Positions 34,789 to 43,608 of a stretch of DNA of 61,677 bases are shown here, piece after piece. The stretch lies in NCBI GenBank assembly GCA_002212985.1, contig NBMY01000089.1, positions 1 to 61,677 on the forward strand, written 5' to 3'. This stretch comes from Sphingobacteriales bacterium TSM_CSS. Lineage in GTDB: Bacteria; Bacteroidota; Bacteroidia; Chitinophagales; UBA2359. Numbering within the stretch: the first letter of the stretch is position 1; each line of letters opens with the position of its first letter. The position numbers and the translations under genes were made by a program. Under the pieces are notes generated by a model. That model saw only the letters and a program-made list of their open reading frames with translations, was not told where the DNA came from and made no database searches.

Positions 34789-36441
34789 TTATTGTTTGCC
34801 AAGCAGTTGTTTGTATTGAGTGGGATTTTGCAAAATTTCTTTTGCTTTCAATACAACTTCGTCGTCTTCCAGGGCTTCTTCTGTTTGCCCTTTTTGCAGG
34901 TAATAGCGCGAAACAATTTCGTATTCGAGCAGTTTTTTTATTTCGTCTTTATTTTTTTGAAGGTCTTGCTTTTTATCGTGGTGCAGAGCGTTTTCCAGCT
35001 GAGCCAATTCGGCATTAATTGCATTTTGGTAATTTTCTTTTTTGCTTACTTCTTTAAGTGATTTGAGAAGTTCTTCGCTTTTTGAGGTGTAGTCATAGTC
35101 TTTATCTGCCAAAAATTTGGTAAACGCTTCAAAATCGGCATCGGTAAGTTCAAACTGGTTGGGCTCTGCAATTTGTGGGTGTTGGGTTCGGTACAGGGTG
35201 GCGTAGTCAAAAATAAGTTGTTTGTTGTACAGGCTGTTGCTGATGTTGGCATATTTGGGCGCTTCTACCTTTACATCGGGGTCCACGCCACCGGCGTCGT
35301 AAACGGTTCGGTTGTTTTTGGTTTTAAAAGCTGTGCGCAGTGAGTCGGGAACTTTTTCTAATTTATCACTGTACCCGCCCGAATAATCTATGGCTTGTAT
35401 GCAGCGGCCGCTGGGCAGGTAATATTTGGCAGTAGTAAGTTTAATGCGCGAGTTATACCCCACATCTTTGGTACTTTGAACCAACCCCTTACCAAAGCTC
35501 CGGTCGCCCAAAATAACGCCCCGGTCTAAATCCTGCAGAGCGCCCGAAACGATTTCGGCTGCTGAAGCAGAACCACGGTCTATGAGTATGACCAACGGCA
35601 TTTGGGTATCAACTGGTTGGTGATGTGTGGTATATTTTTTATCCCAATCGCGTTTACGGCTTCGGGTGCTTACAATTTCCATATCCTTATCTACAAAAAC
35701 GTTGGCTACATCAATGGCTTCATTGAGCAGTCCGCCGGGGTTGTCGCGCAGGTCCAAGACAACAGATTGTGCTTTGTAGTTATTTTTAAGGTCTTTCATA
35801 GCTTCAGAAACTTCGCGGCTGCATTTATCGGTAAAGCCGGTGAGTCGTATATAGCCGGTTTGAGCATCTAACATGCCGTAATAAGGTACATTTTTAATGA
35901 CAATTTCTTCACGGGTAATTACCTTTTCGATGGGTGCCGGTTCGCCGGGTCGTTCTATAGTAATTTTCACCTGTGTGTTGGGTTCTCCCTTCAGAAGTTT
36001 GCTCACTTCATCGGTATTTTTACCTTTTGCCGATACGCCGTCAACTTTCAGAATTTTATCGCCGGCCCGAAGGTCGTATTTTACCGATGGGCTATTTTCG
36101 TAAGGTTCGGTAATAATGACATAGTCGCCCGATTTTCTGATGAGCGCACCTATGCCGCCGTATTTACCTGTGGTTTGCAGTTCGTAGCTGCTCATTTCAT
36201 CTTCGGGAATAAAAGTGGTATAGGGGTCTAAAGAACTCATCATGCCGTCTATACCGCTTTTCAGCAGTTTGGCGGGGGTAAGTTCATCTACATAGGAGGC
36301 GTCTAACTCTCTGAAAATGTTGGCAAGCAGTTCCAGATTTTTGGTAATTTCAAACTGGTTGCCCTTGTAAATAAATGAGTACGAAGCCGCACCAAACAGG
36401 AGCAGCAGGGTAAAAGTTGCCAAACGCGATTTCTGCAACAT
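34789..36441 (-). CDS. S41 family C-terminal processing protease (copy B)
   Basis: This 550-residue protein is collinear with the copy at 32960-34654: membrane anchor, LDPYTTFIPEDE, PDZ (~85-175, GIGALIRKSGDYV), core with SASAAEIVSGA and SFGKGLVQ, and a helical C-terminal tail. The catalytic residues are intact. The duplicates are separated by 134 bp and diverge mainly in the tail and PDZ loops. Tandem copies may differ in substrate. Confidence 0.94.
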   Translation of the reverse strand: MLQKSRLATFTLLLLFGAASYSFIYKGNQFEITKNLELLANIFRELDASYVDELTPAKLLKSGIDGMMSSLDPYTTFIPEDEMSSYELQTTGKYGGIGALIRKSGDYVIITEPYENSPSVKYDLRAGDKILKVDGVSAKGKNTDEVSKLLKGEPNTQVKITIERPGEPAPIEKVITREEIVIKNVPYYGMLDAQTGYIRLTGFTDKCSREVSEAMKDLKNNYKAQSVVLDLRDNPGGLLNEAIDVANVFVDKDMEIVSTRSRKRDWDKKYTTHHQPVDTQMPLVILIDRGSASAAEIVSGALQDLDRGVILGDRSFGKGLVQSTKDVGYNSRIKLTTAKYYLPSGRCIQAIDYSGGYSDKLEKVPDSLRTAFKTKNNRTVYDAGGVDPDVKVEAPKYANISNSLYNKQLIFDYATLYRTQHPQIAEPNQFELTDADFEAFTKFLADKDYDYTSKSEELLKSLKEVSKKENYQNAINAELAQLENALHHDKKQDLQKNKDEIKKLLEYEIVSRYYLQKGQTEEALEDDEVVLKAKEILQNPTQYKQLLGKQ

Positions 36442-36561
36442 ACTTTATTTATTTTTCACATTTTTTCTAATAAATTGCCATCTTGTCCCTCTAACCTGCA
36501 ATAATACAATTAGGTTGCGAAGCTACTAAAAGTTTAACAAAAAATAACAACCACCGCCTTA

Positions 36562-36602
36562 TAAAAACAAAGTTGCCTCCTGTACAAACGCAAGGAGGCA
36601 AC
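36562..36602 (-). terminator. Rho-independent terminator after the M3 peptidase gene
   Basis: GTTGCCTCC at 36572-36580 and GGAGGCAAC at 36594-36602 form a perfect 9-bp stem. On the minus strand the stem is followed by TTTGTTTTTAT, so it works leftward. Confidence 0.8.
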
Positions 36603-36649
36603 CTCTTAGTGTGCAGCCTGATTAGGTGCAATGCGGAGGGGCTGGGTAT

Positions 36650-38344
36650 TTACAACGCCATGTCGTTTACTTCCGACAGGTAGTGTGTTACCGGCTGAAT
36701 TACGCTTTGCAGGCAGCCATCTTCAAAAGGTGAGTGCAGGTTGGCAGATTGCACCAATTGCAGAAAAGGTTTGCTGCCGCCCAGTTTGCAGAGGTTTATA
36801 TAATCGGTAAGCGCTTGCTTGCGGTCTTCTAAAGATTTTTTCCAGAATTGAAAGGCGCACACCTGTGCCAACGTATAGTCAATGTAATAAAAGGGCGTGT
36901 GGTAGATATGTGCCTGTTTTTGCCAGAAACCGCCATTGTTAAGGTATTGGTTGCCGTCGTAATCGAGCCAAGGCTGGTATTTTTGTTCAATCTGCCGCCA
37001 TGCCCGGTTACGCTCGGCAGGTGTAGCTTTGGGGTTTTCATACACATAGTGTTGAAATTCATCAACCGTTACGCCGTAGGGCAAAAAGAGTACGGCTCCG
37101 CTAAGGTGTTCAAATTTAAATTTATCGGTATCTTCTCCAAAAAACATCTGCATCCAGGGCCAGGTAAGAAATTCCATGCTCATAGAGTGAATTTCGCAGG
37201 CTTCATAAGTAGGCCAGCGGTATTCGGGAGTTTCAATATCGCGACTCATATACACCTGAAACGCGTGTCCCACCTCATGGGTAAGCACGTTAATGTCGTG
37301 CGAAGTGCCGTTAAAGTTAGAGAAAATAAACGGCGCCTTGTAGTTTTCAATATAGGTGCAATACCCGCCGGGAACTTTTCCTTTTTTGCTTACCAAATCC
37401 ATGAGGTTGCTATTGAGCATGAAGTTAAAAAACTCGGCAGTTTCGTGCGAGAGTTCTTCATACATACGCACACCGTTGTCCACAATCCAATCGGGTTCGC
37501 CTTTCGGGGTGGGGTTTCCAGATTTAAACACGGCGCTCAGGTCGTAATATTTCAGGCTGTCAATACCCAACCTTTGTGCCTGCCGTTTGCGCAGTTTGGC
37601 GGCCAGCGGCACAATTACCTCCAGCACCTGCCGGCGGTAGTCGGCCACCATATAGGGGTTGTAATCTGTTCTCAGCATGCGCTTATAGCCCAGTTGCACA
37701 AAGTTGGAAAAACCAAGGCGCACGGCCATATCGTGCCGCAGGGCTACCAGTTCATTAAAAATTTGGTCAAACTCTTTGGCATTATCGGCAAAAAATTGCC
37801 ATTTGGCTTCCGATGCATGTTTGCGCACTTCTCGGTCGGGCGATGTTTCAAAAGCTATAATGTCTGAAAGGTTTCTTTCCTTACCTTCAAACATAATTTT
37901 GGCCGATGCACGAAGTTTATCGTATTCGCTAATGAGGTGGTTTTCTCTTTGGAGGTCTTCAATAATGCTGGGGTGAAAAGTAAGTACTTTTACGGCAGCA
38001 ATTTCAAAAAGGTGTTTTCCCCAACGCTCCTGCAGTTGCTTCTGAAATTTTGATTGGAGAATGGCATGGTAAAAACGCGCTTCGTGTCCGGCAAAAATAG
38101 GTCGTTGCGTATCAAAAAATTCCTGTTCTTTTTCGTAATCGGGGTTGGTGGCATCAATGCTGTAGCGAATGCTGGCAATGTTTACCATCGATTCAAAGTC
38201 TGCCCGAAGGCGGTTAATGAGTTCTATCAGCAGGTTTTGTTCGTCGGCGCTGCCTGCATTTTCAAACTCGCTGAGCAGGTGGTCAAATTCTTTTTCAAAA
38301 ACCTGCATATTGGGGCGTTCGTACCTGAAATTCTCAAACTTCAT
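36650..38344 (-). CDS. M3 family oligoendopeptidase (PepF-like)
   Basis: This 564-residue cytoplasmic metallopeptidase has the zinc motif HEVGHAFQ (~residue 355) and the third-ligand glutamate in YEACEIHSMSMEF ~28 residues later. Other M3 features are NFNGTSHDINVLTHE and PFYYIDYTLAQVCAFQFW near the C-terminus. It cleaves short peptides. No signal peptide. It is flanked by a -7 box upstream and a terminator downstream and looks monocistronic. Confidence 0.94.
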   Translation of the reverse strand: MKFENFRYERPNMQVFEKEFDHLLSEFENAGSADEQNLLIELINRLRADFESMVNIASIRYSIDATNPDYEKEQEFFDTQRPIFAGHEARFYHAILQSKFQKQLQERWGKHLFEIAAVKVLTFHPSIIEDLQRENHLISEYDKLRASAKIMFEGKERNLSDIIAFETSPDREVRKHASEAKWQFFADNAKEFDQIFNELVALRHDMAVRLGFSNFVQLGYKRMLRTDYNPYMVADYRRQVLEVIVPLAAKLRKRQAQRLGIDSLKYYDLSAVFKSGNPTPKGEPDWIVDNGVRMYEELSHETAEFFNFMLNSNLMDLVSKKGKVPGGYCTYIENYKAPFIFSNFNGTSHDINVLTHEVGHAFQVYMSRDIETPEYRWPTYEACEIHSMSMEFLTWPWMQMFFGEDTDKFKFEHLSGAVLFLPYGVTVDEFQHYVYENPKATPAERNRAWRQIEQKYQPWLDYDGNQYLNNGGFWQKQAHIYHTPFYYIDYTLAQVCAFQFWKKSLEDRKQALTDYINLCKLGGSKPFLQLVQSANLHSPFEDGCLQSVIQPVTHYLSEVNDMAL

Positions 38345-38391
38345 AACTGTTTTTTTTGGGAGGAGTAGTGGAAAAAGGCTGAATTACCGGG

Positions 38392-38399
38392 CAAATATA
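38392..38399 (-). promoter_or_regulatory. Candidate -7 box for the M3 peptidase gene
   Basis: TATATTTG on the minus strand matches TAnnTTTG, 48-55 bp upstream of ATG 38344. No well-placed -33 box is seen. Confidence 0.4.
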
Positions 38400-38443
38400 G
38401 CAGTATTTACCTGTTTTTTTTGCTTTGCCTGCCTTTATGAAAC

Positions 38444-38484
38444 ACAAAAAGAGGGCAACGGTTGTGTAAATCGTCGCCCTCTTT
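38444..38484 (-). terminator. Rho-independent terminator after the small exported protein gene
   Basis: AAAGAGGGC at 38448-38456 pairs with GCCCTCTTT at 38476-38484, with inner ACG/CGT pairing. Reading leftward the stem ends in a T-rich run (TTTTTGTG). Confidence 0.75.
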
Positions 38485-38546
38485 GCAGTTTTTACCAAAA
38501 AAATACAAACAGCAGGGGGTTATTGCCGTTTGTTGGAGCAGGTTTA

Positions 38547-38972
38547 TTACTTAAAGCTGTCTTTGGCTTCTTGCAGGGTAGTGTAGGTAAACCGCTGCGA
38601 TAACACTACGTTTACCCAATCTTTTCCTATATAGGCAAAAATGCAGTCGTTTCTGTCTTGCGAAGGAATAATTTCAATGGGCACATCTTTGTTGTCTTCG
38701 GTAACGGCGTACAGCGCATATTTTTTAATAAACGGGCTGTAAAAAGCATACAGTTTCACCTTACTGGCTTCATCGGTATGCAACAGGTTAGCACCGGGGT
38801 TCAGCCCCATTAAATCAAGGTTAAAGTTTACCACGGCAGTGGCTTCTTCCTGACTGGGTGCCGCCGGAAACAAATCGGTAGGTATGCCATAATCGCTCAA
38901 ATCCTGGGCATTAACAAAGGCAGAGGCGCCGCCAAGCAACAGTAAAAAGGAGAGCAACTTTACAAATTTCAT
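38547..38972 (-). CDS. Small exported protein of unknown function
   Basis: This 141-residue protein has a signal peptide (MKFVKLLSFLLLLGGASAFV, cleavage near VNAQ). The mature ~120 residues contain YAFYSPFIKKYALYAVTEDN, DRNDCIFAYIGKDWVNVV and a C-terminal TTLQEAKDSFK. It is not recognised as any family. ATG 38972 is chosen over an in-frame codon at 39002 because it puts the signal peptide at the N-terminus. It sits alone with its own terminator. Confidence 0.7.
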   Translation of the reverse strand: MKFVKLLSFLLLLGGASAFVNAQDLSDYGIPTDLFPAAPSQEEATAVVNFNLDLMGLNPGANLLHTDEASKVKLYAFYSPFIKKYALYAVTEDNKDVPIEIIPSQDRNDCIFAYIGKDWVNVVLSQRFTYTTLQEAKDSFK

Positions 38973-39095
38973 ATTTATGGCTGTATTTGGTTTGTGAAGC
39001 AAATATTTTACAATAACAGTTAGACGCCTGTTTTAGTATAAACGTTTAAACAGGTTTTTGTAATTTTTTGCTTTTCCGCAGCGGTTTCTCTCCAA

Positions 39096-40676
39096 TTACG
39101 CTTCTGCTTCGGGTTGGGTTTTTGTTTCGGCAATTTCAACGGTATTGTTTGTTTCCTTTTCTTCGCCCAAGTAGGCGGGCAGGTTCATGCCGGCCATTTT
39201 AAACAAGTCTTGCAGTGGCGGAATAGATTTATACAACCCCGAAACAAACTTGGAGGTGGCATTGCCATCGGAGGAGTCGCCGCCGCCGGCGTTATCCCAA
39301 ACGGTAACTTTGTCAATTTTAATGTTTTTAATGGCTTCTACCTGCATTTTTACCAATTCGGGCAGTTTGTCGGCAATCATCAGCAATACGGCATGATTGG
39401 GGTTTTGGTTGGCGGCTTCCACAATTTTTGCAAAACCCTGTGCCTGTTTGCTTAATATTTCCAGAAAACCCATTGCCTCGGCGCGGCGCTTAGCCAGTAT
39501 AGCATCGGCCTCACCGTTGGCTATACGGCGTATTTGTTCGGCCTGCGCTTCGGCTTCAATAACCAATTTTTGTTTTTCTATTTCGGCCTGTACAATTTCG
39601 TTGGCCTGCCGGGTGGCTTTTTCCAGTTCAACCCTTGCCATCTCGGCTTTTTGCTGGGCAATATAGGCTTGTTCAAGCGCTAAGGCTGCCTGTACCTTTT
39701 CGGCGGTAAGGGCTATTCGCAGGGCTTCGGCTTCGCGCTCGCGGCGCTCGGCATCCGATAGGGCAATGGTTATTTTAGCTAAGTTTTGTCCTTTTATGGT
39801 TTCGGCATTGGCTTCGGCTTCGCCAATTTTGGCTTTTGCCTCTGCTTCGGCAATTTTTACCCGTTCCTGCTGTTTGGCGTTGGCTTCGTTTATTAATCCA
39901 TCGCGGTTGCGCTCTGCCACAATTTTACGGGTATCGTTAATGGCTTTCGATTGTGCATCGGTTTCACCAATTTTGGCATGTGCCTCGGCTTCGGCTACCT
40001 GTATGCGCTCGTCTTTTTTGGCGTTTGATTCGCCAATGGCGCCATCGCGGTTTTTTTCGGCTACAATTTTCTTGGCCTCGTTTATGGCTTTTGCCGATGC
40101 TTCTTTACCCAATGCAGCAATATAACCCGATTCGTCTTGTATATCGGTAACGTTTACGTTAATGAGGTCGAGTCCTATTTTTTTCAACTCGCTGCCCACA
40201 TTGGTAAACACGTTGGCTACAAACTTGTCGCGGTCGGCGTTTATTTCTTCAATGTCCATCATGGCTATTACCAGACGCATTTGCCCCACAATAATATCGT
40301 GCGACAGGGTTCTTATGCTGTCCATGTTTAACCCCAGCAGACGGTCGGCGGCGTTTTCCATAATGCCCGGTTCTTTAGAAACACCCACGGTAAAGCGGCT
40401 GGGCACATCAACCCGTATGTTTTGCTTGCTGAGGGCGCTCTTCAAATCTACGTCTATGCTAATAGGCGTAAGGTTTAAAAACGCATAATCCTGAAAAACC
40501 GGAATAACAAAAGCCGCACCGCCATGTATGCACCGCGATGCCTGATTGCGGCCGGTTTTACCGTAAATTACCAAAATTTTATCCGATGGGCATCTTTTGT
40601 ATCTGGAAACCAAAAAACTGATAATGCCGAAAAGCAGAAAGGCGGCAATTCCTAAAATAATGAAAGCTGAATCCAT
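39096..40676 (-). CDS. Flotillin-like SPFH domain protein
   Basis: This 526-residue protein has one N-terminal membrane segment (~5-22), an SPFH/band-7 domain (~25-190, with KILVIYGKTG and VTDIQDESGYIAALGKEA), then a long Ala/Glu/Lys coiled coil (~190-440) and a C-terminal domain (~440-510). The coiled coil contains a duplicated 48-residue unit (AINEAKKIVAEKNRDG and AINDTRKIVAERNRDG begin the two copies). Flotillins scaffold membrane microdomains. The gene follows the NfeD-like gene by 76 bp, as in the Bacillus yuaF-yuaG operon, which supports the assignment. Confidence 0.9.
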   Translation of the reverse strand: MDSAFIILGIAAFLLFGIISFLVSRYKRCPSDKILVIYGKTGRNQASRCIHGGAAFVIPVFQDYAFLNLTPISIDVDLKSALSKQNIRVDVPSRFTVGVSKEPGIMENAADRLLGLNMDSIRTLSHDIIVGQMRLVIAMMDIEEINADRDKFVANVFTNVGSELKKIGLDLINVNVTDIQDESGYIAALGKEASAKAINEAKKIVAEKNRDGAIGESNAKKDERIQVAEAEAHAKIGETDAQSKAINDTRKIVAERNRDGLINEANAKQQERVKIAEAEAKAKIGEAEANAETIKGQNLAKITIALSDAERREREAEALRIALTAEKVQAALALEQAYIAQQKAEMARVELEKATRQANEIVQAEIEKQKLVIEAEAQAEQIRRIANGEADAILAKRRAEAMGFLEILSKQAQGFAKIVEAANQNPNHAVLLMIADKLPELVKMQVEAIKNIKIDKVTVWDNAGGGDSSDGNATSKFVSGLYKSIPPLQDLFKMAGMNLPAYLGEEKETNNTVEIAETKTQPEAEA

Positions 40677-40752
40677 AAAAATTTATTTTTAAGCGGATAT
40701 AATTAGAAAAATTTTAATCAAGTAAAAAAGGTTTAAAATTGGCTTTGGCTGC

Positions 40753-41328
40753 TTATTCTTCTATTTGTGCAAGGGGTTCTACCACTACGGTATTATCTGC
40801 CTGTACATCTATAATACGTATTTTTTGTCCGGTGGCAATGGGCAGGTTTTGCTCGGTAACGGCATCAAGTTCTCTGAAATTGCCTTCCAGAGTAAGATGT
40901 ATTTTACCTATACCCTGTTTTTCGGGGGGTATGGTAAGGTAAACATCGGCCACCTGCCCCAGCGCTTCGTGGGGGTAAAACACGCTTCCGCTGTCCTGCA
41001 TTTTAAAGAAGAGGTAAAAAAGGTATGCCACGCTTATCATAGCAGCCAGTCCGGTGAGCGCCGATACCAGCACAGCCACAGGCAATATATAGCCTTTGTG
41101 CAGCATTACAATACCTGTCCACCCGAAAAGGGTTAAAAAAGCCAGCACGCTGCGCACCGAAAACACGCTAAATTCGGCAGCTATTTCAAAATCGGAAGAG
41201 GCATCGCCGGCACCAATATCATGCCCTATAAAATTGAGCGCCAGTTGCAGCACAAACAATATTGTTCCTACAATAGAAACGGTCCAGAAAAACTGCATTT
41301 CCAAACTTAAAGAACTCCACCAATCCAT
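40753..41328 (-). CDS. NfeD/YuaF-like membrane protein
   Basis: This 191-residue protein has three membrane segments (~14-32, ~58-78, ~84-108) and a soluble C-terminal OB-like domain (~120-188, ALGQVADVYLTIPPEKQGIG, LPIATGQKIRIIDVQADNTV). This is the NfeD short form that pairs with flotillins. It precedes the flotillin gene on the same strand, so the two are likely an operon and partners in membrane organisation. Confidence 0.85.
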   Translation of the reverse strand: MDWWSSLSLEMQFFWTVSIVGTILFVLQLALNFIGHDIGAGDASSDFEIAAEFSVFSVRSVLAFLTLFGWTGIVMLHKGYILPVAVLVSALTGLAAMISVAYLFYLFFKMQDSGSVFYPHEALGQVADVYLTIPPEKQGIGKIHLTLEGNFRELDAVTEQNLPIATGQKIRIIDVQADNTVVVEPLAQIEE

Positions 41329-41456
41329 GAGCGGTTAGTTTGATGAACGAAATTGCGAACCTGTAAGGTAAGCAATCCCTTTCACAAATAAACCCCGCCC
41401 GAAGGTAAAAAATTCCGTCGGGCAATAAAAAACTTAACTGTTGTTATGTTGTGCGG

Positions 41457-42266
41457 TTATACTGCCACATTAAAATCGCGCAAAGCTTCGTTGAGCGAGG
41501 TTTTTTTATCGGTACTCTCTTTGCGCCGTCCAATAATAAGCGCACAGGGCACCTGGTAATTTCCGGCCGGAAATTGTTTGGTATAGCTGCCGGGTATTAC
41601 CACTGATGCCGGCGGCACGTACCCTTTAAATTGCTGCGGTGTGCTGCCGCTCACGTCTATTATGGGTGTTGATTGGGTTATTACCACGTTGGCGCCCAAA
41701 ACAGCTTCCGCTCCTACTCTTACCCCTTCTACAACAATACACCTTGAACCTATAAAACAATTATCTTCTATAATTACCGGGCTTGCCTGCACCGGTTCCA
41801 ATACGCCGCCAATGCCCACGCCGCCGCTTAAATGCACATTTTTCCCTACCTGCGCACACGAACCCACGGTAGCCCAGGTATCTACCATAGTGCCACTGTC
41901 AACATAAGCGCCAATGTTTACATAAGAAGGCATGAGTATAGCGCCGGGGGCTATATAAGCGCCATACCGAGCTACGGCATGAGGCACAACCCTTACGCCC
42001 AATTGCTCATAGTGGCGTTTTAGCGGTATTTTATCATAAAACTCAAACGGGCCTACTTCTATAGTTTGCATTTGTGCAATAGGAAAGTACAAAATAACCG
42101 CTTTCTTAACCCATTCATTAACTACCCACCCGCCATTTGCATCGGGTTGGGCAACTCGCAGCCGCCCCTTGTCTAATTCTTCTATTACTGCTCTGATAGC
42201 TTCGCGCACATCGGCGGTTTGTAACAGCGCGCGGTTGTTCCAGGCGTGTTCAATAATGCTTTGCAT
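41457..42266 (-). CDS. dapD: 2,3,4,5-tetrahydropyridine-2,6-dicarboxylate N-succinyltransferase
   Basis: This 269-residue enzyme is full length. It has the N-terminal helical domain and a left-handed beta-helix of hexapeptide repeats (~95-230, GAYIAPGAILMPSYVNIGAY, GSCAQVGKNVHLSGGVGIGG, SVVIPGSYTKQF). It succinylates tetrahydrodipicolinate in the succinylase branch of lysine and diaminopimelate synthesis, with succinyl-CoA. It is a single gene; no other dap genes are adjacent. Confidence 0.95.
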   Translation of the reverse strand: MQSIIEHAWNNRALLQTADVREAIRAVIEELDKGRLRVAQPDANGGWVVNEWVKKAVILYFPIAQMQTIEVGPFEFYDKIPLKRHYEQLGVRVVPHAVARYGAYIAPGAILMPSYVNIGAYVDSGTMVDTWATVGSCAQVGKNVHLSGGVGIGGVLEPVQASPVIIEDNCFIGSRCIVVEGVRVGAEAVLGANVVITQSTPIIDVSGSTPQQFKGYVPPASVVIPGSYTKQFPAGNYQVPCALIIGRRKESTDKKTSLNEALRDFNVAV

Positions 42267-42406
42267 GGTTTTGTTGTTTAAATTGGTTTAGTTTTCCGAT
42301 GTTTCAGGTTTTATACAACCCGAAACAATTTTGCTTGCAATAACCGGTGCAGCGCAGCGCCATGTTATTGAAGCTCAAAACAGTATGCCTGTTTTACGCT
42401 TCATGG

Positions 42407-43522
42407 TTAACACAACTTAAAAATACTGCCGGCCATGGCGCGTACCAATCCTTTCAGTTCAAGGGTAAGCAGGGCGGTGGCGGTGGCACTTGGGCTAAGT
42501 TGGACGGCGTAGCAAAGCTGGTCAATATGCATACTGCCCGATGGCGCATTTTGCAGCGTCTGCATTACCTTTTCTTCATCGGGGTCAAGTTCTATAAACA
42601 GTTGTTTTTGTACTTGAGGTTGTTTGGCGGTTTCGGTTTCCCACCCCAGGTTATAGGCAATGTCTTCGGCGTTTTCTAACAGCACTGCCATGTTCCTTTT
42701 TATAAGATGGTTGCACCCTGCCGAGTATTTATCGGTAATTTTGCCCGGAAAAGCAAATACATCGCGATTGTACATGGCGGCTAATTGGGCGGTAATCATG
42801 CTGCCGCCTTTGGTGGCGGTTTCTATAACAATAGTGGCATCGGCAATGCCGGCAATAATGCGGTTGCGCTTCGGAAAATTTTCGCGGTCGGGCATAGAGT
42901 TGCTCAAAAACTCGGTCAGCAGACCGCCGTTTGCTGTCATTTGTTTAGCCATTTTTTCGTGTGCGGGCGGGTAAATGCGGTCAAGCCCATGCGCCAGTAC
43001 GCCTACGGTGGGCACTTTTTTTTGCAGGCAGGCGTGGTGAGCGGCATGGTCAATGCCATAGGCCAAGCCGCTCACCACCAGCACGTTGTGCTTTGCCAAA
43101 CCTTCTACCAGTTTGGCGCAAAGGTCTTTACCGTAATCGGTGGCTTTGCGGGTTCCTACAACGCTTACAATTCGGGGGTGGTTTAGGTTGGCATTGCCGG
43201 CATAGTAAAGCATCATGGGCGCATCGGAACAATTTTTGAGCCGGTGCGGGTAGTTTTTGTCAAAAAAGAAAAGGGGTGTAATGCGGTGTTTTTCAATAAA
43301 GGCAACCTCTTCTTCGGCACGGAACAACACATTGCTGCTGCTGCTGCTGATTGATTCTGCGCCTTTTTCGCCAATACCGGGTATTTTAAGCAGTTTGTTT
43401 TTAGGCGTTTTAAATATGGCCTCCACGCTTCCGCAATAGCTGATGAGGCTTTTTGCGGTAACGCTGCCCACGCCGGGTATAAGGGTTAACCCTATTTGGT
43501 GTATGAGGTCGGTAATGGCCAA
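42407..43522 (-). CDS. dprA: DNA-processing protein DprA
   Basis: This ~371-residue protein binds single-stranded DNA and loads RecA during natural transformation. An N-terminal helix-hairpin-helix/SAM-like region (LTLIPGVGSVTAKSLISYC) precedes the Rossmann DprA core, with VVGTRKATDYG, VSGLAYGIDHAAH, GLDRIYPP, FPKRNRIIAG, ETATKGGS and DVFAFPG. A C-terminal winged-helix-like domain follows (~310-371). There is no ATG at the 5' end: a TTG at 43522 (reading MAITDLIHQIG) is preferred over TTG 43564, because a TACCTTTG -7 box lies at 43552-43559, inside the longer form. It is separated from dapD by 140 bp. Confidence 0.92.
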   Translation of the reverse strand: MAITDLIHQIGLTLIPGVGSVTAKSLISYCGSVEAIFKTPKNKLLKIPGIGEKGAESISSSSSNVLFRAEEEVAFIEKHRITPLFFFDKNYPHRLKNCSDAPMMLYYAGNANLNHPRIVSVVGTRKATDYGKDLCAKLVEGLAKHNVLVVSGLAYGIDHAAHHACLQKKVPTVGVLAHGLDRIYPPAHEKMAKQMTANGGLLTEFLSNSMPDRENFPKRNRIIAGIADATIVIETATKGGSMITAQLAAMYNRDVFAFPGKITDKYSAGCNHLIKRNMAVLLENAEDIAYNLGWETETAKQPQVQKQLFIELDPDEEKVMQTLQNAPSGSMHIDQLCYAVQLSPSATATALLTLELKGLVRAMAGSIFKLC

Positions 43523-43551
43523 AATGCAACGCTTAGTTGGTGAAAGCGGGG

Positions 43552-43559
43552 CAAAGGTA
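43552..43559 (-). promoter_or_regulatory. Candidate -7 box for dprA
   Basis: TACCTTTG on the minus strand matches TAnnTTTG, about 30 bp upstream of the preferred TTG start. It argues that translation begins downstream of the next in-frame TTG at 43564. The nearest TTTG -33 match is at 25-bp spacing, slightly long. Confidence 0.45.
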
Positions 43560-43608
43560 AACAATATTTAAATTTTTATCACCTCAAAGGGGTTCCTGTA
43601 TGTTGTAA

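Noticed and set aside
36848..37867. 339-residue plus-strand ORF
   Set aside because: It lies wholly antisense to the M3 peptidase gene, which has clear family motifs.
39114..40488. Several plus-strand ORFs of 60-120 residues
   Set aside because: They are shadows of the Ala/Glu/Lys-rich flotillin coiled coil on the minus strand.
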